Origin: Powellomyces hirtus
Lineage: Eukaryota; Chytridiomycota; Chytridiomycetes; Spizellomycetales; Powellomycetaceae
Direction of reading: 5' to 3'
Assembly: GCA_025526995.1 (NCBI GenBank)
Contig: JAHLKG010000007.1
Location: forward strand, 682,001-746,000
DNA length: 64,000 bases
Shown: positions 1-11,834 of the stretch, one piece after another
How positions within the stretch are numbered: position 1 is the first letter of the stretch
Layout: each line of letters starts with the position of its first letter
Notes under the pieces: generated by a model
What the model saw: the letters and a program-made list of their open reading frames with translations, nothing else
Database searches by the model: none
What the model was told of the DNA's origin: nothing
Position numbers and translations under genes: made by a program

Positions 1-1037
1 AAAGCGTGGACCGTCGTGTCCGTCCGATATAGTACACGTGTAGGTTGTGTTACTCTCGGGGTCCACTATGCTCGCGTATGATCTAAATACCATTCGACGA
101 CACTGCTTTAGTAACAGAGATGTAGTGAGGACAATTCTGGTGGACATACCGAGACATTTTGTATCCAACCGGATATATGTATCTTTCACTGTGGAAGTTC
201 TTTCGATCCCAGACGATTGTACCAAGGTCGTATATTGTCACTATGCCAAGCTGAAGTGGCAAAATAGGCTTCCCATTCTCATCTCGGGGAACATGCTGGA
301 TCTTTCGTAGCTTTGTCGTGACCGGAAGTCTTTTGGCACCTGTTTTGGTTTTTGAACCTCTATTCGGCGTAGTTTCCCGTGAAGATGATGATTGACGCTG
401 ATCATGGAGGTGAGCTAGATGCGGATTGAATTGGTGTGCTGTTTTTGGGCGCTTTGAATCGTGCATGCCACGGGCAGAGCCATTGATGCCTGCAAAGGAA
501 AGCAAACGGAAAGAATGAGACTTGTGCTAGTGTGTGAGAAAACCAAACTGTGGACCCATTACCAGACGATGTTGATGAAAGATCCGAGTCGGAGTCGCTG
601 CTTGAGGAAAGGTCAGAGCAACTGTCAGATGAACTGGCTCGCTCGTATCTTTCCAAACGGTCGAGGAGCAGCCTGTAAACCATCGTTCTATCAGCAGACT
701 ATACAAGCTTTGAAAAGTGGAGCACTGTCTTACTCTTTCTCCCGTTTCAAGTGCGATATTTTGGAACGAGCCTTCTGAAGCTTCGAAGTTATATGATCGT
801 GTGCCTAGCATAGAGTTTCCGTGAGAATCTATGTCAAACCTTCTTGTGTGGGTGGGCTTACCTCTAACACATCCTTCAGCTATCAATCAATGGTTTAACG
901 TGAGTTAGCCAAGATTCTTGCACGCTTGCATTTTGCGATCATACCTGTCGCTTCAGTTGCTTATACTTTTCCTCGGTCAGGCCGGAAGTGGCGGGACCCT
1001 TCTCTTTTCGGATTTTGGGAGTGCCAGATGGCGCCAT
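1..1037 (-). CDS. FYR-domain (FYRN/FYRC) nuclear protein, 3' end cut off by the window
   Basis: Probable chromatin-associated protein of the TBRG1-like FYR family; FYR domains occur in MLL-type and other nuclear regulators. Six exons can be joined in phase: 1037-945, 879-862, 804-734, 687-563, 489-150 and 82 to beyond base 1. The start at 1037 opens with MAPSGTPKIRKEKGP. A helical basic N-terminus (KLQKARSKISHLKREKE) is followed by a Ser/Asp-rich stretch and then the FYRN core: LGIVTIYDLGTIVWD, then the signature ERYIYPVGYKMSR continuing as SYASIVDPESNTTYTC. The FYRC half would lie off the left edge. Exon 2 is an 18-nt micro-exon. The gene diverges from ORC2 across 433 bp. The FYRN assignment is strong; the exact orthologue is not resolved. 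Confidence 0.85.
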
Positions 1038-1470
1038 ATTGTGAGGAAGGAATGTAAACTGTTTATGCAACTATGTAGACCCCTCAACCAATGATGACAA
1101 GAAGAAAAGAATAAAATTCTCCAATAGAATAAGAATGTCAGTTGAGAGGGTATGCGGCTCTGTGGTCTTGCTGACACATGAACAGGGCTTGAGACGAATG
1201 TCCTTTGGCAAGTGTTGGTGACAAGTCCCACTTGAGGGTTACTGTAGAATCCTCCGGCGCGGTTGTCTTTGTCTTCCTCCGCGGGGTTTTTTGCCTCGCT
1301 CAACTTGCTCCGTCCAGACCACTTCGCATTGGTTGTTCCCACGTTGTGCAAGCTGGTTCCAAACGACGGAGGTTAAGTTGCTCTGTTTGTCGTCTCATTT
1401 CCCACTCAGCGCGGTTCCCTTCGCGTCTCTCCATCTCATTCCAATTCCATCCCGTCCGACACCACACAGC
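1038..1470. promoter_or_regulatory. Shared promoter region of the FYR gene and ORC2
   Basis: Gap of 433 bp between the divergent start codons at 1037 (minus) and 1471 (plus). An open frame runs upstream of the ORC2 ATG but lacks family similarity and is probably 5' leader. No clear TATA element was seen. The promoter role is inferred from layout only. Confidence 0.5.
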
Positions 1471-3171
1471 ATGGCGACAAATGGCGCCACCCCGAGACGA
1501 CGGCGGTTGCAGACTGGGCTTACGGTCGACTATTCGCCCCGAGGCGCAAAGGTGCAGGATGAAACACACATTTTGACCGAAGATCAAGAAACTTTGGACG
1601 TAATTACGGAAGTTAATGATCGGCGCGATGGGGACCATAAAGAAAATGAAGAAGATAGCTGTCCGCTGACTCCCGGAAAAGACCTTTACACTTTCGCCCA
1701 AAATAAGCGAAAGCGGTTTACGAACCTCGTCAAAGAAGGTCGACGGATTATGGACGGCATGGAGACCGCCAGCCCAGGCGACGCTCAAACACCACGGAAA
1801 CGCGTTCGTATGATGGCGCCAGGGGATGCAGCAGCAACACCGACAAGAACGGGCCGCCGAACGCAGGAGATTGTAGATTCACCAAGTGGAAAGGTTGAAA
1901 CACCAACTCGACGGCGGGGGAGCGCTGCTGGCACTCCACAAGGATCAGAGACGCCTGGTCCGATCAGGCTGGCTCGAAAGCGGAAGGCTAGTAAGCGATT
2001 GTCTTCAGTAAATGAGGATCTCAGCAGTGACAATGAAGATGAATTGGACGAAAGTGAAGACGAGGCTGCACTTCCGTTCTTCCCAAAGACAGCGAATGAA
2101 GATGGCGAAGAAGACAGCGGGCACTCGGACGATGCAGAGCAGGAAGTAGACGGATACAGCCGTGAAGGTCCATCCTATCACCGATACTTTGCAAACCTGC
2201 ACGATTCCTTGTCAAAGACGTCGAATAATACCCTGTCCAAACTCCCTCCCCTTTCCCCTCAATCGCTCAATGAGTGCCTGAAGAACATCGCAGCAAAGCA
2301 TCAGAATCAGATTTCTCTTCTGACATCTTTACATCAGGACCAGTTTGATCAATGGTTTTTTGAGTTGCGGCAAGGTTTCAACCTGCTTTTTTATGGATAC
2401 GGATCTAAGCGACCGCTCTTGAATCAATTTGCATCGGAGATTCTGGACGACGGTCGGGTCTTGGTGATTCATGGATTCTTCCCGGCATTGACGATACGAT
2501 CGATTCTCAAGAAAATTACGGACGAAGTGCTGCAATATGAAGGACCGGTCGGATCCCTCCTCGATCACCTCTCTATCATCATATCGACGCTCAAAGAGCC
2601 CCTTTATCTTGTGGTACACAATATCGATGGACAGGCACTGCGGTCAACTACAGCTCAATTGATCCTGACCACTCTGGCATCTCATCCGACCATACACCTG
2701 GTAGCCAGTGTGGATCACATAAATGCACCGCTTCTTTGGGACAACGTGCAGCAGTCTCGCTACAACTGGGTTTGGCACGACATCACCACCTTCGCCTCAT
2801 ATGCTGCAGAAACCTCAATGGAAGGATCTCTTCTTTCTGGGAACAGCGGCACGGAAGGCCCGCGCCTTGCAACTGGCGTGATACACGTTCTGCGCGCACT
2901 GAATATGAATGCTCGCAAGATGTATAAAATCCTTTGTGATCATCAAATCAAAGGCGACGATGAGGTGGAAGGACTCTCGTATACAGCGTGGTATCAAAAG
3001 GCCAGGGAGAACTTCTTTGTGAGCAACGAGATGACATTCAGAACCCAGTTGACAGAATTCAGAGATCACTGCATTGTCAAAGGAAGGAAGGGTACGGATG
3101 GAGAGGAGATCATGTATGTCCCCATTGAGAAGGGGGTTTTGGAAAGCATTCTGGATACATTTGAGTTGTGA
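1471..3171 (+). CDS. ORC2: Origin recognition complex subunit 2
   Basis: ORC subunit that helps bind replication origins in the nucleus and load the MCM helicase. It is a single exon of 566 aa. The start at 1471 (MATNGATPRRRRLQTG) was chosen because the in-frame extension upstream, back to about 1291, reads as leader. The N-terminal half (to about residue 230) is basic then acidic and low in complexity, with several TP sites (TPRRRR, TPGKD, TPRKR, TPTR, TPQG) typical of CDK-regulated ORC subunits. The C-terminal half carries the ORC2 core: QGFNLLFYGYGSKRPLLNQF (about residues 298-317), VLVIHGFFP, LYLVVHNIDG and the winged-helix end. Length and motif order match fungal ORC2. Being intronless is unusual among its neighbours. 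Confidence 0.95.
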   Translation: MATNGATPRRRRLQTGLTVDYSPRGAKVQDETHILTEDQETLDVITEVNDRRDGDHKENEEDSCPLTPGKDLYTFAQNKRKRFTNLVKEGRRIMDGMETASPGDAQTPRKRVRMMAPGDAAATPTRTGRRTQEIVDSPSGKVETPTRRRGSAAGTPQGSETPGPIRLARKRKASKRLSSVNEDLSSDNEDELDESEDEAALPFFPKTANEDGEEDSGHSDDAEQEVDGYSREGPSYHRYFANLHDSLSKTSNNTLSKLPPLSPQSLNECLKNIAAKHQNQISLLTSLHQDQFDQWFFELRQGFNLLFYGYGSKRPLLNQFASEILDDGRVLVIHGFFPALTIRSILKKITDEVLQYEGPVGSLLDHLSIIISTLKEPLYLVVHNIDGQALRSTTAQLILTTLASHPTIHLVASVDHINAPLLWDNVQQSRYNWVWHDITTFASYAAETSMEGSLLSGNSGTEGPRLATGVIHVLRALNMNARKMYKILCDHQIKGDDEVEGLSYTAWYQKARENFFVSNEMTFRTQLTEFRDHCIVKGRKGTDGEEIMYVPIEKGVLESILDTFEL

Positions 3172-3336
3172 AAATGGTGGTTCGAGACTCCATGGGGTTT
3201 GTAATTAGTTTTTATTCGATAATGTAGATATATTTACGGTTAGCTTCTCTTGATGCTCCAACCTTCCGTAATAAGGATGTGGAAGTGCAGTTGAATCAGC
3301 TCTATGAGACTCAAATATGGGTCATAGCGCCAAATG

Positions 3337-3822
3337 TCAACCAGACGACGCGAGGCACGCGCAATACCAGAACTCCGCACTTCCCACAGGGTTATAACTG
3401 ACCGGAATCGAATTATCGCTGAGCAGGGTAAACGTTTCTTTTTGGCTTGACGGCGATGCAGGTGTGTGGGCCTTCTGCATGCAGTATGAGAGCCATGCGT
3501 CCCCTCACATGTCCAAAAGCAACCGAGCAGTCGTAATATGTTTCGAAGGTCAGAGCATTGCAATTCAGCTTATACACATTCAAACTGTTGCTGGATGAAG
3601 TCCTCTTGAAGGTTTTTGAATGAGAGATCCGAGCCAGTGAAGAGCTCTTCAGATTTCAAACAGTGGCACACCCAAGATGTCTCATTCCAGAAATCAACGC
3701 CATGCTATTTAGTGAAGTTGTTGTGCGTGGTATCCGTCTTCCATCTGCACCAACGTCTGAGCTCGCACTGTCGACGCTACCAAAAGGTTTAAAACACGCG
3801 CGACGTCGAGAGCGGGGATCAT
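3337..3822 (-). CDS. Probable small unidentified protein (about 102 aa)
   Basis: Not recognised. A three-exon model fits in phase: 3822-3781, 3704-3576 and 3474-3337. It starts MIPALDVARVLNLL, continues with the coding-like stretch VDFWNETSWVCHCLKSEELF and TGSDLSFKNLQEDFIQQQFEC, and may end KAHTPASPSQKETF...CACLASSG. The middle exon has the best coding look. The third exon is uncertain, because another frame between 3590 and 3412 also stays open (ALTFETYYDCSVAFGHVRGR and on to a stop). The gene would diverge from CYM1 at 4031. No domain, signal peptide or membrane segment was seen. Confidence 0.35.
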
Positions 3823-4030
3823 CGTGCTTTCTGTGGCTTGGGTGAGGCTTATGCGGCGCGCAGCGTTTGGGAATTTCCGAAATCCGTTTGATGACCTCAG
3901 AGATTTGTTATTTTGTGATTGCACGCCTACAATCCAGAGCAAACATAATTTCCTGTAAGAAGAGACGATAGAAGGAGCCTCTTACTTACGTGCCTTGAGC
4001 AGCTTTCAATATCATACCTCCACCGTCGAA

Positions 4031-7000
4031 ATGACGGGACAACTGCTTTTCCGCCAGACGACAGCGTCACTGCGAGCGCTTCTGCCTCGTCAAAGAGCAG
4101 CGAGATTCGGCACTCTCTCTAATACCTCGGGTTTACAGCCTGGGAATGTGATACATGGCTTCAAGGTGCACAAGGTTCAGGACGTCCCTGAATTTGACCT
4201 CACCGCCATCCAGCTCAAGCACCAAAAGACGGGCGCGGACTACATGCATGTCCTCAAAGACGACGCCAACAACGTGTTCAACGTTGGATTCCACACTCCT
4301 GTCACGGACTCCACTGGTGTGCCTCATATATTGGAGCATGTTACCCTGTGCGGCAGTAAAGCCTATCCCGTGCGAGACCCATTTTTCAAAATGCTCAATC
4401 GATCCATGGCCACCTTCATGAACGCTATGACTGGAAGCGATTATACCATGGTACGCTTTGGGTGCATGCGAACGTATTCGGCTCCTGCAGCAAATATTGT
4501 CGCAAGTTCATCTAAACCTACTCTTGCATTTTTAGTATCCATTTTCTACCCAGAATCCTGTTGATTTCAAGAATCTGATGGACGTATACATGGATTCAAC
4601 GTTTCAGCCAATGCTGCGTGAACTGGACTTCAAACAAGAGGGTTGGAGATTGGAACATGAAGTACACAACGACCGCGAAACCCCTTTAATATTCAAAGGA
4701 GTGGTGTACAATGAGATGAAGGGAGCTCTTTCGGATTTAAGCTCGCTTTTTTACATCCGATCACAACAGCACCTGTACCCTGGCGGAACATATAGCCATG
4801 TGAGCGGAGGGGATCCAGAATCAATCACAAACCTGACACATCAACAGCTGCTCGCTTTCCACGCACGCCATTATCATCCAAGTAACGCTCGATTCTACAC
4901 CTACGGCAACTTCCCGATTGAGGAACATCTGAAAGCTATCGATGAGCGAATCAGCAAATTCTCCCCCATCGAGCTGAAGCCGGAGACCGCAACCGAGCTT
5001 CTCCCTGGACCCAAAACCGTGCGAGTAACCTGCCCTCCAGACTCGCTCGGGGATCCTGAAAAACAAACGAAAATGTCGGTTTCTTTCATCGCGAATCAGC
5101 AAGTGGACATTTTCGAGACATTTGCAGTTGGCATCCTCACGTCTTTGCTTCTTGACGGCGCCGCGGCTCCCATGTATAAAGCGCTTATCGAGACCAACAT
5201 TGGATCAGATTATGCTGCGACCACAGGCTACAACCAGGAAGCTAAAATCACCAATGTATCTTTTGGTTTACAAGGCATCAGATCTGAAGACGTGAAGAAA
5301 GTGGAAGACATTATCATGCGTGTTTTGCAAGAGACAGCGCAGACAGGATTTGATCCCAAGCGGGTTGAGAGTGTGCTGCATCAGACTGAGCTCTCATTGA
5401 AGCACCGAAACGCAAACTTCGGGATGATGGTTGGTCAGCAAGTCATGAGTAACTGGGTGCATGGTGGTGATCCGCTGGAGTTCTTGGAAGTTTCCAAGCG
5501 AATAGAGCAACTACGATCTGCGATGACAAAACCCCGGTACTTTGAAACCATGATTGAGAAGTACTTCCTGAACAACAAAAGCCGTCTGGTTTTCGTAATG
5601 GAGCCGGATGAAAGCTACAACAGCAACTTGATCGCTAACGAGAAATCCCGACTTGCGGAGAAAGTACAGTCATTGACTGAGAGTGACAAGCAAAGGATTT
5701 ACGAGGAGGGTGTGAAGCTTGCAGAAAGTCAAGAAATGAAGACTGGTACGGCTTTCCTTCACTGGTTAAAAGGATTGTTTCTTTCATCGTTGCTCATGTT
5801 GACAAATCCTAGACGTATCGTGTCTGCCAACGCTCACTATTGCCGACATCCCTGCAAAGGGACTCTCATACCCTACCGAAGATCTTCCGCAGGGCAGCGT
5901 GCCTGTGCAGTGGCGAAAGACAGCAACAAACGGAGTATCATACGTCACTCTGGATAAGAGAATTGACAATATCCCCAGCCATCTGAAGTTATATTTGCCG
6001 CTGTATGCCAGTGTAAGGGCTCCAAATCTAAACTGCAGATTGTAGCATACGTTAACCTCAGCTCTTCCTTGGTAGGCGTTGGGATCTCTGAGTACCGAAA
6101 ACCATACCCTGCCCGTCTTGGATGAGGCTATTCGCATGCACACTGGTGGGATATCGGCCGATGTGTCAAGCACTGCCTCGCCAACGTCCTTGTCCAGTGC
6201 TACCGCGAACTTCACTTTGTCATCCAATTGCCTTGACAAGAACATTTCGTCCATGTACCACCTTCTGGGTGAGATCGCCTCCAAAACCTCTTGGAAAGAT
6301 ATGGAGCGGCTGCGAACGGTCGTTCTGACAGCAGCCAGTGACGCAAGTCAAGGCGTAGTGCAAAATGGACATCGCTACGCCATGAAAGCCGCCGCAGCGG
6401 GAGTAACGCAGTCGATGAGCTTGACGGAAACGTTGTCTGGACTGACTCAAGTTGGTTTCTTGGGCAAGCTGGCCCGGAACGGGGTTGACAAGATTGAGGA
6501 AGTGTCGGAAAAGATGGAAGAAATTGCCTCTTTCGTAAGCTCTGGAGTTCCGTCCAAGGCAGCCGTTATCTCGGACGTGTCATCACAAGAAGCGCACAAG
6601 CGCAATCTGGATGGTCTGTTGAAGACTCTTGCCTGCCAAGGTCCAGCAGAGGCGGACAGCAAGGTGGGCAGTCTCTTCTCACACATCGTTTTCCTGTATG
6701 CCACTAACCGCTTGTAATGTAGGACCAAATATTTACTCCTTCGTTTGGACGAACCTTCTTCGCTCTTCCGCTTTCGGTCAATTTCACTGCTAGAACCTTC
6801 CTTGGAGTTCCATACACGCATCCGGACGCACCAGCATTGCAACTACTATCTTCGCTAATGACAAATCACTTCCTGCACCGCGAAATCCGCGAGAAGGGAG
6901 GTGCGTACGGTGGAGGCGCATCGTACTCTCCACTGGAAGGCACTCTCTCGCTGTGGTCGTACCGCGATCCGCCAAGCGGCCTCGCAAACACTATGGGCGC

Positions 7001-7480
7001 TTACGACAGATCCATCGAATGGGCGTCGGGCATAGCAAAGGAGCTTGGACAACGGGAATTGGATGAGGCGAAGTTGTCTGTCTTCCAAGGCATTGATGCG
7101 CCAAAGAATGCGTCGCAGGAGGTTTGTTTTTTTCCACATGCTACTGGGAGAACTCATTCGGAAAACTGAAAGCATGATGCTGACGCCGTTATTCATTTTA
7201 GGGCATGACTAGGTTCCGACTGGGAGTTACAGAGGAGATGCAGCAAGAGTAAGATATGGTCGTCAATTCACTTGTCTGGTCTGACTGGGAACTGACACAT
7301 TTTCTTATGCAACACAGGCGCCGCGAACGTCTCTTTGCTGTAACGCTGCCGGAGATCGCCGATGTAGCCAACCGATACCTATCGTCTCAGAGTGCCTTTG
7401 CAGTCTTGGGTGGAAAATCCGACGGTGAACAGTTTGTCGGACAAGCAGCAGAGTCATGGAAGCTCGTTGGCTTTGAGTGA
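4031..7480 (+). CDS. CYM1: Mitochondrial presequence protease (M16C metalloprotease, PreP/Cym1)
   Basis: Degrades cleaved targeting presequences and other free peptides in the mitochondrial matrix. Seven exons: 4031-4450, 4536-5745, 5813-6012, 6076-6663, 6723-7121, 7202-7248 and 7318-7480, giving 1008 aa, a normal length. The N-terminus ([20 protein letters not shown]) is rich in Arg/Ser/Leu without acids, as in a matrix-targeting signal. The inverted zinc motif HILEH sits in [20 protein letters not shown], followed by [20 protein letters not shown] across intron 1. The second half carries [20 protein letters not shown], the substrate-binding R/Y region of the C-terminal domain. A weak TTG-initiated extension upstream of 4031 is not supported. 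Its 3' end converges on PBP1. Confidence 0.96.
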
Positions 7481-7938
7481 TCCAGCATATCCTGCAAATA
7501 CCGCCAAATTCACACACAAAGTTCTGACATGAGGACCAATTTTCTCGACGTGAATATTTCTGGTTCTCGTCCTCGGGGTTAGTTTGTTGCTCAACGCCTT
7601 GCGTTAGTAAGCTGTAAAATCTTTCGGATTAGATTTTGAGACATAGATTGTAGATAGGATGTCGATTGCGACCTTGTTTTCGCATAGCAACTCGTATGAA
7701 AGGAGCCTTTGCGCATTCACTTGACTTCTTGTACAAATCGCTCATCAAGAAGTGGCATTTTTTAATTCATTTAATTTTTACAAGAGAGAGCTATTGGTCC
7801 ACATCGACAAGCATCGACAAGCATCAACAAGCGACAGGTTTCAGAACCCAGGTTCGTCAGCTGTTACGCCGATGTTACCCGAGCGAAGGGCTTTTCACAC
7901 TCTGGCACGAACTGAAAACTTTGATCAAGAATTCCTGG
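7481..7938. other. Gene-free gap between convergent CYM1 and PBP1
   Basis: No gene seen. It holds the two 3' untranslated regions and a short imperfect tandem repeat of a 10-mer (catcgacaag, about three copies) near 7800-7835. Confidence 0.6.
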
Positions 7939-10900
7939 TTATTCTTCAACCGCGGGTTCAACGTTAGGTGGTTGCTGTTCTTCGATGTCAATGACCGCCG
8001 GGTTATCTGAAAATTTGAACCATCTGAGCACCTGAGGTTTCATCGCAACATAGGGCGCCATCCACAAACCTGGATGCATCTGCTCCCCAGCCCATCCATG
8101 CGGCACAGGTATCATCATAGGCTGCTGAAAATGTTGCATCATTTCCGGCGGGTATCCACCCATCATTGGCCCTATAAGCTTTGTATTAACATTTGGATTG
8201 TTTCTGAAATATTTGCATTTCAAGGACGCACCAGGTTGATACATCTGCGGAGGGCTACGCATGAACGCGGCTTGCATTGGCGACGATACACCCGGCTGAG
8301 ACTGGTAATGGGCACCTATAAACCGGAAGTCAGGGGCTGAAAAAGACTCGTATGAGATGAGTTTGCAACTACCATTGTCTTCTGGTGTGAAGTTTTGTCC
8401 CTTTTGGTACATTCTCATGTTGCCATTCGGAGGTGGTACAAACTGAGGGGGATAAACTTGACCATGTGGGACAAAGCCAGGTGCGAATTGGCCCTGCGGT
8501 ACCAAAAGAACTATCAGCTCCGAAGACCCTGTCTCTCAAATCGATGAATTCACTTACCGGCATCATGAATGTGGCTCCAGGGGGCATACTCATACCAGGC
8601 ATTCCAGCCACAAAAGGACGACCAACCATAGGCTAAGACAACGTGAATCATCAGGAAAAAGGCAAGAAGAACGCTACATGTCTGTCCATTCCAAACTTAC
8701 TCGGTAACCGTAAGGTGGCATCTGGTATGGGTAGTACTGCTGCTGGTCCATCGTTTGCTGATACATCTCCTCCCCGCCATAATGAGGCGCTATTTTGTTG
8801 AGAGGTGCACATAATTAGTGGTGCTTACAGTTTCGGCCGGCCTTGTCGATGTTGATACGCAGCATTTACGGTGCTCACCGTTATAGTAAGGCTTCGGCGA
8901 CACATTACTTTTTGCGAATCCCTTACCGTAAGCTTGCTTTCCGGCATAGTTTTGATTCTTCCCTCCAATTCGCTTGTTGCCGCTGTAGGGTGACTGGACG
9001 AACAGAATATGTTCAGTACTGCCAGAATTGTAGTGTTTGTCGTTCATTACCAACCTTCTCAGGGTGGGGAGGAGACTTTTGGGCAGCGTATGCGGTGTTG
9101 CTGGGTGTGAAAGACGGCGTGAACTCTGCGGCGGCCGCGTTGAATTTGAAGGTGCTTTTGGCAGGCTTAGCCTTTGCGGCATCTGTCGCCTTGGCTGCCG
9201 CATCTCCCGTCTCTTTACTACCCTCCGTAGACTTCGTAGCCTCTTCAGACTCTTTCGCAGGGGCTGTAGAATCGGTCTTCGACTTTTTGTGTGACGGGGT
9301 GGCATCAGCTTTGGCTGGCGCAACTGGGGCCGTTGCTGCACTAGATGCTCCTCCTTTGACTTCTTTGACGTCTTTAGCCTCTTTCACGTCTTTGACGTCT
9401 TTGGGGTCCTTCGCGTCCTTCGTTTCTTTGACGTCCTTTACATCCTTGGCAGTCTTGACTTTCTCCGGCTTCGCCTCTGGGATCTTTGGAGATTCTTTCT
9501 CAGGTTTGTGGAGGATCTCTTGCAAGTCCTCAGGCATGGGAGTTTTGAGCTATGTGAAGATCAGTAATGAGTTGTTTGCAGTATGGATCGCGCGGTGTCG
9601 TCGGCATGTACCTTGAAGGTTTTGCTGAAGGTCTTAAAATCTTCGACCATGTTTAGCTTCTCCTGCTTCTGAATCTCGTGACGCTTTTTACCAAGCTTTT
9701 CCTTCTCTCCACGCGAGAAGTCTTTGAAAGCCTTCGCCACATGTACGGCTGGATCACCAAGCTTGTGTTCCGAGATACCAGCTTCTCCGTTAGCGGCCGA
9801 CGTCTACATTCCAATCAACTTAGTAGCCACCCAATGATGTCTCAACACAAATGTCAACATACCTTCTGTGATAACTTCATTATCGCAGCGGCGCTGAGAG
9901 CAGGCTGCTTTTTGTGAGGCAACTGTCGTTGATCCCCCGCGGGAGGTGCCGCAGTGGCCTGTTTCGATGGAGCGACATTCTGAGCGGGCTCTTGAGCGGG
10001 CGCTGGGGCCTTCTGGCTAGCAGCTTCTTTTGGACCAGCAGCGCCAGGCTTCTTCTGTTCTTTGCCTTGTCCAGAAGCGATATCGGCCTTTTTTGTTTCT
10101 TTGGCAGCCTCGCCCCGCGCAGAAACAGAAGACTTGCGAGCTCCCGGGGGAACATACTTCCCTGGTTGACGGATGACTGACGAATAACGGTCTTCTTCGT
10201 CAATGTGATTATTTGCGGCGACCTCCATGTTCCGCTCCTCAGCAACATGGATATTGTTGACCGGCCCCTGCGCCACGAGTGACAAAAGAAATTAGAGGAA
10301 CAATTCTCGAAAGAGACTAATCTGGCACATGAAACAAACCCGCTCAATTTCACGAGCCAGACGAATAGCTTCAGCTTCACGTCGCTTGTAGTTGGGGTCA
10401 GATTTGTTCACAGAGGTGGTGTACATGTGCTCGTCAAAGTCAGATGTCACTCCAAACATCGCTTCATTGGTCGCAAACTGATCCCAGCTTCCAATATCTC
10501 TGCCGCCATCCTCAAGACCGAGAGCAGGTTCCGACGAAGCGTCTGGTGCCCATTTCTGCAAGGTTCGCTCTCGTACAGCACCAGAGTGACCACTGATCGT
10601 CGTATCCGCCAGCACTACTCCAGCAGTTCAGCAATGAATCATCATAGTCAAGGACGCTCATCTCAAGCTCTTACCTTCTCGCTCTCCCGCTTGCTTCGAC
10701 GTCACTGCCATCTCAGGGTTGAGGCAACTGATACGCCGAACATCTTTCGGCATGATGAGGAGGTGTTTGACCATAGCTCCAGGTCTTCCCTTTGCATCCA
10801 GCTTGGTGGCGCACTTCAAGAGGACTCCAAGTTCCTTGCCAATAGGCGAAGCACTATATATCCCGTGATAGATGGTACCATGGCCTACCTCCACAGAGAC

Positions 10901-11345
10901 CTCATTTCCCTGGGTAAAATAGGCTCATTCAATTCCTGACATCGAATGTAAGCGAAAACGCTCTGTACTTACGATAAGGTTGCTCAAGATAAAGACTGCC
11001 CTAGCATGGGCTTGCTCTGGCCCGTTCTCGGAGCTTACAGAGTCCCGGGGAGATTGACTATCCTGAGATTGCGGACCATGTGTCACTGGCACAGTCGCGG
11101 AGCCCCACTTTGGTTTGCCGCGGCTGTGACAAAGAACGTTCTCATTGAGCGGACCGGACTACATAGAAATTTTAAGAGAATCAGACCCACCCTTGTTGGA
11201 ACTGGTGAGAACCCCCTCCATGAGACATTTCGCGGCTGTCGAGGTCGCGATGTCCATGTTGGTCTTTGCGGTGGCCTCCTCCGCGAGGCCTTCCCACGTT
11301 TCCCGGGTTGGCCGCTCCACCTGGTCCTGCTGCTTTACGGTTCAT
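7939..11345 (-). CDS. PBP1: Ataxin-2 / Pbp1 homologue (Lsm, LsmAD and PAM2 protein)
   Basis: Cytoplasmic RNA-binding protein that joins poly(A)-binding protein in translation, mRNA stability and stress granules. Exons on the minus strand: first exon from 11345, then 11158-10973, 10909-10675, 10617-10340, 10267-9863, 9803-9612, 9549-9055, 8993-8879, 8789-8701, 8632-8558, 8493-8373, 8315-8232 and 8171-7939, about 850-890 aa. Lsm-type domain: AVFILSNLIGNEVSVEVGHG to GAMVKHLLIMPKDVRRI. LsmAD: WAPDASSEPALGLEDGGRD, then SWDQFATNEAMFGVTSDFDE. A Lys-Asp-rich repeat (about 9375-9480) precedes a clear PAM2 motif, KSTFKFNAAAAEFTPSF, the ligand for the PABP MLLE domain. The tail is Met/Pro/Gly/Gln-rich. 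Exon 1 is the weak point: in-phase donors give an intron of either 28 nt (too short) or 139 nt. Confidence 0.95.
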
Positions 11346-11834
11346 GTTGCGAGTTGCCGTTGCAGTTGTGCTCGTTTCACGAAATGCTGTCAATAGCTAG
11401 TTGTTCGTGCTTTAGCGACCGGATGAGGTTGCAAAGCGCAAATTCTGTCAATCCCTAAATGTTGTCTGTCGAAGCGGATAGATGCGCAGCTGCTTCACAG
11501 CGGTGCAAGGGGTGAGGTCAGGGAGTGGACGGAGTGTCCAAGTCTGGGTAGTGTTCCTCAGTTCAAAAAGGCGGCAGCAGCAGGGTATCTCATGCGGTGC
11601 AACCTCCCAATCCCAATTGCTATCGAAATTGTTCAACGGAACGGACGGACAGACACGCCGGGGGTTCGTTTGGCCAAGTGGCAGTGCAATACCTTCAGGC
11701 GGTTTAAAGACAAAGGGGGATTTCACCGCTTACACAGACCTGCCACCTCATTTATCGACGCTTCCAGGCATCACCTTTCCACCCTCACCACAGAGAGGCA
11801 GCCTTCTTGCACGACGTATCAGACGCTGTTCTAG
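11346..11834. promoter_or_regulatory. Shared promoter region of PBP1 and the DUF6787 gene
   Basis: Divergent starts at 11345 (minus) and 11835 (plus) leave 489 bp without a convincing gene. Short open frames here lack coding character. The promoter role is inferred from layout. Confidence 0.45.

Noticed and set aside
1291..1470. N-terminal extension of ORC2
   Set aside because: In frame, but its composition does not resemble ORC2 and the ATG at 1471 has a normal context; treated as leader.
7981..8035. Extra tiny intron in the last PBP1 exon (gtgctc...ttcag, 25 nt)
   Set aside because: Too short to splice and not needed to keep the frame.
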